NCBI GenBank assembly: GCA_016783555.1
Contig: JADHWH010000013.1
Location: forward strand, 1-38,845
Source: Candidatus Omnitrophota bacterium
Lineage (GTDB): Bacteria; Omnitrophota; Gorgyraeia; JABMRJ01
DNA length: 38,845 bases
Direction: 5' to 3'
The translations under genes and the position numbers were made by a program. Shown here piece by piece: positions 1 through 5,514 of this stretch. The number at the start of each line of letters is the position of its first letter. Within the stretch, counting starts at the first letter, position 1. The notes below the pieces were generated by a model, which had not been told where the DNA came from, ran no database searches, and saw nothing but the letters and a program-made list of their open reading frames with translations.

Positions 1-183
1 CCTGGCCTACAGGTAGAGTATGAGAATGAGCAAATCTTTAAAATTATGTGAAGATTAAAAAGAACTGGTAAAAAATAACACGATAAACGAAGTATTGCAT
101 AAAAGATTGGTTAAAAAACGGTAATTTTTCAACAGTCTCTTTTTAGGACGTCCCCAATTATTTAGAAGGTCGCCTACTGATTG
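1..183. other. No recognisable gene at the window edge
   Basis: AT-rich stretch with no open frame that I can tie to a protein, no RNA gene and no clear terminator. The only structure seen is a short GACGTCCCC-like patch near 148-156. It ends at the stop of the small membrane-protein ORF. Confidence 0.5.
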
Positions 184-342
184 CTAATGGCGATGACTGC
201 ACGCCCCGGTTATATGCAGTAATTTATGTTCTATCTTCCCGATTCTGCGACATATATCCGCCTGCATTATACAGGATAAAATCACATATATAGCCAGTGC
301 TATGATTAGCAACTTCTTAAAAACAGGTTTTATTTCTGGCAT
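184..342 (-). CDS. Small single-pass membrane protein, unknown function
   Basis: A 52-residue protein starting MPEIKPVFKK. The start is chosen because AGGAGG lies 7 nt before this ATG; the longer in-frame form has no such support. Residues about 9-26 (LLIIALAIYVILSCIM) form one hydrophobic segment with a basic N-flank, followed by a polar tail containing Cys and His residues. I do not recognise the family. It lies at the outer edge of the putative tRNA-Ser islet, so it may be chromosomal or part of older accessory DNA. The strong ribosome-binding site is the main argument that it is real. Confidence 0.5.
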   Translation of the reverse strand: MPEIKPVFKKLLIIALAIYVILSCIMQADICRRIGKIEHKLLHITGACSHRH

Positions 343-374
343 TCTTTTCCTCCTAAAATTTCTGCGGAGCAGAG

Positions 375-391
375 TGGCGGAGAGGCAGGGA
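375..391 (-). repeat. 17-nt copy of the tRNA-Ser(GGA) 3' end (att-like)
   Basis: TGGCGGAGAGGCAGGGA here is identical to 1923-1939, the 3' terminal part (acceptor and CCA) of tRNA-Ser(GGA), and in the same orientation. The identity stops abruptly on both sides. A 17-nt exact match is not expected by chance in a window this size. Such direct repeats flank elements integrated at tRNA 3' ends; here they enclose the fic gene and palindromes. No integrase is present, so the integration reading is inference. Confidence 0.6.
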
Positions 392-458
392 CAGGGACTC
401 ATTTAGCTTCAAAACCGCCCTTTCACCACATCTCCCACCACACTCAAGTGTTATTCGT

Positions 459-522
459 CCCACCCCCGGGGTGGCGGCGCCGACATCGCCCGGGCGCAGG
501 GCGCCGACTCCCCGGGGGTGGG
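459..522. repeat. GC-rich palindromic element
   Basis: A 13-nt arm CCCACCCCCGGGG at 459-471 pairs perfectly with 510-522. The interior holds a second GC-rich pairing around CGGCGCC and GGCGCCG. It lacks a T-run and so does not look like an intrinsic terminator. It resembles dispersed intergenic palindromes; no second copy was seen in this window. Confidence 0.6.
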
Positions 523-544
523 CCTTGTTCTTCATATCACCGTC

Positions 545-620
545 ATTGCGAGCGCCGTCCGAGTGTTTTGTAGCGCACACTTTAGTGTGCGCTGAGTATA
601 TTTGGATGGCGCGAAGCAAT
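545..620. repeat. Dispersed inverted repeat (ATTGCGAGCGCC ... GGCGCGAAGCAAT)
   Basis: The ends ATTGCGAGCGCCGTCC and GGATGGCGCGAAGCAAT are imperfect inverted copies. Between them is a 9-bp hairpin (AGCGCACAC 572-580, loop TTTA, GTGTGCGCT 585-593). Elements with these ends are widespread in bacterial intergenic DNA, from general knowledge. It lies between the small membrane protein and the fic stop codon. Confidence 0.6.
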
Positions 621-663
621 CTCACTTAAACTGCTCCTTTACTTTGGAACGGGTGATCTTTTC

Positions 664-1782
664 TCATATTTCAGGAAAAATTAGTTCGTAAGATACGCTA
701 CGCCCTTTACTCTTGTGCCTGATCAATATCTTCTTTTTCAATAGATCAGTGATATCCCTATAGGCGGTAGCCCTGCTCACTTTTGTAATTGACACGTATT
801 TCCTTGTACTTAATCCTCCGATAAAGCCGCCCTTACCAGCATCTAACAGACGATTAATTACTTTCCGTTGGTTTTTATTTAAGATGGTCTGGGCATGTTT
901 CTGCCAAAACGCCGCCTTTTGTAATACTTTGGATATAGCGCCTTCAGAATAGTCTATTGCCCTACAGTAACATTCGAGGAACCACAATAACCATTCTGTG
1001 ATATTAAGTGAACCTTTTTGACATTTTTCTAGTATATTATAATATGCTTCTCGTTCCGCCATTATTCTGGCGGAAAGTGAATAATATCTTTTTGATAGAT
1101 TCTCGTCTTGAGCCAATGCCATGTCAGTTAACACCCTGGCTATACGGCCATTACCGTCTTCGAATGGATGTATCGTTACAAAATAAAAATGCGCTACGGC
1201 GGCCCTTAGCAATCCATCTAACTTCTTCGAGTCTTTCTCCCACCATTTTATAAAATTGCTCATTTCAGAGCTGACCATGGCAGCTGGAGGAGCTTCAAAA
1301 TGGACTTTCTGGCGTCCTACGGGCCCAGATACTACCTGCATCGCTCTGTCTCCACGCCACTTGCCGACTAAGATCTTTGACAATCCCGAGAAACCCGTAG
1401 GAAATAATGCTGCCTGCCATGACTTTAAACGTTTTGCTGTCAGCGTCTTTTTGTAATTATCTGTAGCGTTCAGCATGATATCGATTAAGCCATCTGCATT
1501 TTTATCCGTAGCCTTCAATCCAGGAATAGGCAGGCCCAGCTTCCTAGCAACTGATGATCGCACTGACTCCCTATCTAAACATTGCCCTTCAATAGCAGAC
1601 GTCTTGACCGCTTCTTCAATCAATATCTCAGACCTCGATTCTTCGCTGTGATCCAAGCCTAAAGACTGGACCTTACTAAGAAGCTTGCCTTGCAGAAACC
1701 TTGCCCTGCTCAGCTTATTAATCAATCGCTCACTCTGCCACCTGAAATGCGGCCACCCGCTTTGTTTCCAAATGTAGTTCAT
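664..1782 (-). CDS. Fic family protein (AMPylase-like) with C-terminal winged helix
   Basis: A 372-residue Fic/DOC protein. The catalytic motif HPFEDGNGR is at residues 205-213. Upstream, T61-SAI-E65-G66 fits the inhibitory [S/T]xxxE[G/N] motif, so the enzyme should be autoinhibited from its own N-terminal half. Residues 1-60 resemble the N-terminal domain often placed before Fic (DUF4172-like). Residues about 305-370 look like a winged-helix DNA-binding domain, which is common in this subclass. By family, it would transfer AMP or another nucleotide to a protein target; the target is unknown. A near-perfect promoter with a palindrome over the -10 suggests autoregulation. The gene lies between tRNA-Ser(GGA) and a copy of its 3' end, consistent with acquisition by transfer. 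Confidence 0.93.
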   Translation of the reverse strand: MNYIWKQSGWPHFRWQSERLINKLSRARFLQGKLLSKVQSLGLDHSEESRSEILIEEAVKTSAIEGQCLDRESVRSSVARKLGLPIPGLKATDKNADGLIDIMLNATDNYKKTLTAKRLKSWQAALFPTGFSGLSKILVGKWRGDRAMQVVSGPVGRQKVHFEAPPAAMVSSEMSNFIKWWEKDSKKLDGLLRAAVAHFYFVTIHPFEDGNGRIARVLTDMALAQDENLSKRYYSLSARIMAEREAYYNILEKCQKGSLNITEWLLWFLECYCRAIDYSEGAISKVLQKAAFWQKHAQTILNKNQRKVINRLLDAGKGGFIGGLSTRKYVSITKVSRATAYRDITDLLKKKILIRHKSKGRSVSYELIFPEI

Positions 1783-1815
1783 TTAGCACCTCAAATCGCT
1801 TCACATTCTGAAGCA

Positions 1816-1844
1816 ATTATATCATATATTCGCTTCGCTGTCAA
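1816..1844 (-). promoter_or_regulatory. Consensus sigma70-type promoter of fic with operator-like palindrome
   Basis: On the minus strand TTGACA (1844-1839), a 17-nt spacer and TATAAT (1821-1816). The predicted start of transcription leaves a leader of about 27 nt with GAGGTG before the fic ATG. An imperfect palindrome GAAGC(A/G)AATTATAT... to GCTTC covers the -10 and spacer, and GCTTC occurs again just downstream. This is a plausible binding site for the Fic C-terminal winged helix (inference). Confidence 0.8.
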
Positions 1845-1922
1845 GGGCTTAATTTAAATAATTAGGTGTGTGCTGGGAATGAGTACTTTTTCATAACTAA
1901 TTATAAACAAACGAGTTAGGTA

Positions 1923-2013
1923 TGGCGGAGAGGCAGGGATTTGAACCCTGGAGACCTCATCGGTCTACGCGCTTTCCAAGCGCGCGCACTCAACCGGGCT
2001 ATGCGACCTCTCC
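1923..2013 (-). tRNA. tRNA-Ser(GGA)
   Basis: Acceptor GGAGAGG (2013-2007) pairs with CCTCTCC, followed by discriminator G and an encoded CCA (1925-1923). The anticodon stem CGCGC/GCGCG encloses loop TTGGAAA, giving anticodon GGA. The long variable arm (91 nt in total) is as expected for serine. It lies 20 nt below the stop of the 217-residue protein gene and may be cotranscribed with it. Its 3' end is the likely integration target for the fic islet. Confidence 0.95.
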
Positions 2014-2032
2014 GTGTATTAAGACTTATATA

Positions 2033-2686
2033 TCAAGTGACTTCTGATTCAACCTTGGAAATAAGGCTCTCCAGATCTTTTGTAATCTGCGCGGAAAGCA
2101 GCTTTGTTGTCTTAAGCTCCGTCTTTATGGACCGCAGGGTGCTCAGGAAACGTTTTAAGACCGTTATACGCTTCTTTCGCCATGCCTCTTCCGGCTCAAG
2201 CTCTTCTCTCTGTTTTATAAGCGTGGTTATGTCTCTCTTCGTCTCGCGGGCATCCTTTCCCAGCTCGAGCACATCTTTTCTTATGCGGCTGTAGTCTTCT
2301 CTATCGAGTTCTTTCTTTCTGCTGGCAAGCCTTAAGACATCTACGGACTCAAGTGTCGGCACACTGGCCGGCTGGCTTTCACCGGTATACTCTTTGTCGA
2401 CGTATCTCGGCTCTTCTCTCTCGAGAAAATAGTAGGACTTAATCAGTTTAAGCGCCGTGGCCTTTCGTATGCCTATCTCTTTCGCGGCATATATCTCGAA
2501 TTTACCGTAGCCCCATTCCTTATATAATTTATCTTTCCATACCGAATACAAAGCCTGCCCTAGATCTATCCATGAAGTCTTAAAATTCCTGGCGTTTTGT
2601 AGAATGCGGTATCTAAGCGTATCGGGCTCTATGTTATCCATCCTCTTTTCTATACTTTCGATTGTCTTTGTCTTTGTAACTGCCAT
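2033..2686 (-). CDS. Uncharacterised 217-residue HTH-like, coiled-coil protein
   Basis: I do not recognise a named family. Residues about 1-95 are a compact N-terminal part with a possible helix-turn-helix (YAAKEIGIRKATALKLIKSY). It is followed by a linker with PRYVD and then a charged helical region (about 125-217, many K/E/R) likely to form a coiled coil. There is no signal peptide or membrane segment. AAGGAG lies about 7 nt before the ATG. It sits between lepB (15-nt gap) and tRNA-Ser(GGA), so a DNA-binding or nucleoid role is possible but not shown. Confidence 0.8.
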   Translation of the reverse strand: MAVTKTKTIESIEKRMDNIEPDTLRYRILQNARNFKTSWIDLGQALYSVWKDKLYKEWGYGKFEIYAAKEIGIRKATALKLIKSYYFLEREEPRYVDKEYTGESQPASVPTLESVDVLRLASRKKELDREDYSRIRKDVLELGKDARETKRDITTLIKQREELEPEEAWRKKRITVLKRFLSTLRSIKTELKTTKLLSAQITKDLESLISKVESEVT

Positions 2687-2701
2687 CGTTAAACTCCTTT
2701 G

Positions 2702-3253
2702 TTACTTAAATAAAAACAGCCTGTCCGGGGCGAGTTTGCCTTTTATGTCGCTCTTCTCAACAAAGCCGAAATGCCTTGAGTCGTAACTATTTTCTCTATT
2801 ATCCCCCATGACAAAATACATATCTTTAAGCACCATCAGGGGGCCTATATCCGGAAAGGTCCTTGTTTTCACATAAGGTTCTTGCAGTAATTCGCGGTTT
2901 AGATAGACTCTTCCTGCCTTTATCTGGAGAATATCTCCGGGAATCCCGATAACGCGCTTAATCAATTCATCCTTTTTTAATTTTATATCTCTTATTATCA
3001 CCACGTCTTTGCGCCTGGGTTTCGCGAAATTATATATGAATTTATTCACGAGATAATACTCCCCTTCTTTACAGGTAGGGTACATGCTCGGGCCTTGGAT
3101 TACCTCCAGGTTTAAAACAAATGTCTTGGTCGCATAAGTGAATATAATACCCCAGAAGATGATAAATAGCATCAATCTGGTCTTTCTCCTCTCGCGGGGT
3201 ATATACTTCTTATCGAATAACTTTCTTCTCTTAAACTTTTTTTCCTGTGTCAT
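2702..3253 (-). CDS. lepB: Signal peptidase I
   Basis: Membrane serine protease that removes signal peptides from exported proteins. The start at MTQEKKFKRR is chosen because the longer frame runs into tRNA-Ser(TGA). A basic N-terminus precedes one transmembrane segment (about 27-48). The catalytic pair is visible: Ser56 in QGPSMYPT and Lys99 in DELIKRVIGIPGD. The later box MGDNRENSYDSRHFG is also present. At 183 residues it is a short, single-anchor form. The ATG is 12 nt below the tRNA-Ser(TGA) 3' end, so it may share that transcript. The substrates would include the exported Skp, BamA and TPR proteins of this window. Confidence 0.95.
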   Translation of the reverse strand: MTQEKKFKRRKLFDKKYIPRERRKTRLMLFIIFWGIIFTYATKTFVLNLEVIQGPSMYPTCKEGEYYLVNKFIYNFAKPRRKDVVIIRDIKLKKDELIKRVIGIPGDILQIKAGRVYLNRELLQEPYVKTRTFPDIGPLMVLKDMYFVMGDNRENSYDSRHFGFVEKSDIKGKLAPDRLFLFK

Positions 3254-3265
3254 AATGATAAAGAC

Positions 3266-3353
3266 TGGCGGAGGAGGTAGGATTCGAACCCACGGTACCC
3301 GAAGGTACAACGGTTTTCAAGACCGCCGCTTTAGTCCACTCAGCCACTCCTCC
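3266..3353 (-). tRNA. tRNA-Ser(TGA)
   Basis: Acceptor GGAGGAG pairs with CTCCTCC, then G and an encoded CCA at 3268-3266. Anticodon loop CTTGAAA between GCGGT and ACCGT gives TGA. An 88-nt gene with a long variable arm, as expected for serine. The first 36 nt of the gene are duplicated 129 nt upstream. The gene is near serS and a second serine tRNA. Confidence 0.95.
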
Positions 3354-3446
3354 ATATACATTCGTAACGGTTTTTCCCGCCTCGCCTGGAGTTTCCTCCT
3401 CTCGGCGGGATCCCGTCTCGCCCTTGTTTACCCAGGCGAAACGGGA

Positions 3447-3482
3447 CAAGACCGCCGCTTTCGTCCACTCAGCCACTCCTCC
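3447..3482 (-). pseudogene. Partial tRNA-Ser copy (5' half only)
   Basis: The 38 nt at 3447-3484 match 3318-3355 with a single mismatch. They cover the tRNA-Ser(TGA) 5' end, D-arm and 5' anticodon strand plus two flanking bases. The match ends at the anticodon; beyond it there is no ACCGT partner strand, variable arm or T-arm, so no tRNA can form. Between copy and gene is a stretch with inverted motifs (CCCGTCTCGCC and GGCGAAACGGG). This looks like a decayed tandem duplication or a scar of recombination at the tRNA. Confidence 0.75.
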
Positions 3483-3498
3483 ATTAATATCGAGCGCT

Positions 3499-4167
3499 TT
3501 ACAAAAAGAACAGCTGTTTAAAAATACTTGTGTATATACTCTTTGACTTAAGATAGGTGCTGTAGAAAAAGTTCTCGAATGTTACGCCCTCAAAGAGTAT
3601 GCACACCAAAAAGGCGACTAAAAGCAGATTGATTATATATATCGTCACCAATGAAAAGAGATACCCCGTCTGTAAGATATCGGGCTGCTGCACTTTTAAG
3701 ACCTCGGCGGTAAATATAAGGTGCAGGCTTAAAGTAAAACCGGCTGAGAAGAGATATACATTCTTCAGGTTGGGGATATCAAAAAAGAAGGGGATTACAA
3801 AATAGAGAAGCGAGATAATCAACGTATACGTCGGTACAAAATAAGGGCTCAAGTTTATAAAAAAATTGGACTTTGTGGTCCCTACCGATCCCCCTTCCTT
3901 GCTTACATTGAATGATTTCACGCCCCCGCCGGTCATCCATGTGGCGAATACGTGCATTAATTCATGTCCTACCGTATATAGATATCTGGGCTTATGTAAA
4001 AAAAGGTGTAATACCACGTAAGAGACCACCCCCCACAGGAATATGCGCGAGCCGGCGCTGCGCGCTCCGCCTATGCCGGTTAGATTTTCAAAGAACGCTA
4101 TGGTGATGCCGATAACTATGGGTATAAGTATAAGACCTATTATAAACTTCGATATTCTGCCTAACAT
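3499..4167 (-). CDS. Polytopic membrane protein with HELMH metalloprotease-like motif
   Basis: A 222-residue protein from the ATG at 4167 (MLGRISKFII); a GTG at 4197 would add ten residues and is less likely because that segment lies next to a dispersed palindrome. Several hydrophobic segments are visible (about 7-27, 43-60, 108-130, 135-160 and 180-200). HELMH at residues 68-72 fits the HExxH zinc motif within a GHELMHVFATW context, as in intramembrane M50-like proteases, and NLSPYFVPTY follows at about 105. A third metal ligand is not evident. Protease activity is therefore inferred, not shown. It follows serS on the same strand. Confidence 0.75.
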   Translation of the reverse strand: MLGRISKFIIGLILIPIVIGITIAFFENLTGIGGARSAGSRIFLWGVVSYVVLHLFLHKPRYLYTVGHELMHVFATWMTGGGVKSFNVSKEGGSVGTTKSNFFINLSPYFVPTYTLIISLLYFVIPFFFDIPNLKNVYLFSAGFTLSLHLIFTAEVLKVQQPDILQTGYLFSLVTIYIINLLLVAFLVCILFEGVTFENFFYSTYLKSKSIYTSIFKQLFFL

Positions 4168-4202
4168 TTTATGGGTGGAATACTTATGCCCCCTCACCCT
4201 AA

Positions 4203-4229
4203 CCCTCTCCCCGCTTCGCGGGGAGAGGG
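4203..4229. repeat. Perfect 12-bp stem palindrome after serS
   Basis: CCCTCTCCCCGC (4203-4214), loop TTC, GCGGGGAGAGGG (4218-4229). It begins right after the serS stop codon. No T-run follows on the minus strand, so it is better read as a dispersed palindromic repeat that could act as a transcript-end stabiliser than as a classical terminator. Confidence 0.65.
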
Positions 4230-4232
4230 AAT

Positions 4233-5510
4233 CTAGGAGGGTTTTATTACATCTAGTGAATCCATGTATGGTCTAAGAGGCTCCGGGATAACTACGCTTC
4301 CGTCTTTCTCTTGATGGTTCTCTAAGATAGCCACTACAAGTCTCGCCAGCGCAACACCCGAACCGTTAAGCGTATGGACAAAAATTGTCTTTTTAGAACC
4401 TTTCGATCTATATTTTATGTTCGCGCGGCGCGCCTGAAAATCGGTAAAGTTAGAACAACTCGATACCTCAAGCCACGTATCGGTCCCCGGCGCCCAGAGC
4501 TCTATATCATAACATTTACTCGCGGCAAAACTCATATCCCCCGTCGAAAGCGCCGAGACTCTATAGGGAATCTCAAGAAGCTCTATTACCTTCTCCGCGT
4601 CTTTCAAAAGCTTCTCAAGCTCATCATATGAAGTCTCTGGCTTGACGAATTTCACAAGTTCGACCTTGTCGAATTGATGAACCCTCACTAATCCCCTCGT
4701 CTCTTTTCCGTATGAGCCCGCCTCTCTTCTAAAGCAGGCCGTATAAGCGGTATAATAAAGCGGCATCTCTTCTTCATCGAGGGTCTCATCCCTGTGCATA
4801 TTCGTTACAGGCACCTCCGCAGTCGGTATTAAGAATAAGTCATCGTCTTTAAGCCGGTACATATCCTCCTCTAATTTCGGAAGCTGCCCTGTCCCGGTCA
4901 TGGATGCCCTGTTTACCAGAAAGGGAGGAAAGACCTCGATATAATTATGCTTCTTTGTATGTAGATCCAGCATAAAATTTATAAGCGCCCTCTCAAGCCG
5001 CGCGCCCAGACCTTTATATAGGGCAAAGCCCGTTCCGGTAATCTTTGAGGCACGGCTAAAGTCCATGATACCCAAAAACTCAGATAACTCTATATGAGTC
5101 CTGGGCTTAAAGCTGAATTTTTTAATCTTACCCCATTTTTTTATTAGCTTATTGGATTTCTGATCAGGGCCTATGGGGACTGAAGAATGTGGTATATTTG
5201 GGATATTAAGTAACATTTGGTCTAAATTAGCGCTTATTTCCACCACTTTTGGGTCTAATTCTTTGATTTTTTGGGATGTTACCTTCATATCCGCTTTAAG
5301 CTTATTGGCATCTTTCTTTTCTCTTAACATTTTTCCTATCTCTTGCGATGCCTTGTTCCTCTCATGTTTGAGCGTCTCTGCTTCTATTAAGAGCTTCCTT
5401 CTTTCTGAGTCTAAAGAAAGGAGCTTCTCCAAATCAACTTTCATAGCCCTGTCGTTCAAAGACTTCGCTACGGCATCCGTATTTTCCCTTATAAATTTTA
5501 GATCGAGCAT
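4233..5510 (-). CDS. serS: Seryl-tRNA synthetase
   Basis: Charges tRNA-Ser with serine in the cytoplasm. At 425 residues it has the usual family length. Residues 1-105 form the long antiparallel coiled-coil arm that recognises the tRNA-Ser variable arm. The class II core includes TAEVP near residue 231, motif 2 FRREAGSYGKETRG and motif 3 LNGSGVALARLVVAILENHQ. The start MLDLKFIREN is typical. The gene lies 4 nt below the rtcB stop, in one operon with archease and rtcB, and close to two serine tRNA genes. Confidence 0.98.
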   Translation of the reverse strand: MLDLKFIRENTDAVAKSLNDRAMKVDLEKLLSLDSERRKLLIEAETLKHERNKASQEIGKMLREKKDANKLKADMKVTSQKIKELDPKVVEISANLDQMLLNIPNIPHSSVPIGPDQKSNKLIKKWGKIKKFSFKPRTHIELSEFLGIMDFSRASKITGTGFALYKGLGARLERALINFMLDLHTKKHNYIEVFPPFLVNRASMTGTGQLPKLEEDMYRLKDDDLFLIPTAEVPVTNMHRDETLDEEEMPLYYTAYTACFRREAGSYGKETRGLVRVHQFDKVELVKFVKPETSYDELEKLLKDAEKVIELLEIPYRVSALSTGDMSFAASKCYDIELWAPGTDTWLEVSSCSNFTDFQARRANIKYRSKGSKKTIFVHTLNGSGVALARLVVAILENHQEKDGSVVIPEPLRPYMDSLDVIKPS

Positions 5511-5514
5511 CTCT

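Noticed and set aside
3058-3310. Longer signal peptidase start upstream of MTQEKK
   Set aside because: The added residues would be encoded by tRNA-Ser(TGA).
3231-3476. 81-residue minus-strand ORF with two AEWTKAAVL repeats
   Set aside because: The repeats are translations of tRNA-Ser(TGA) and its partial copy; it is not a protein gene.
4203-4229. Palindrome after serS as an intrinsic terminator
   Set aside because: No T-run on the minus strand; fits a dispersed palindrome better.
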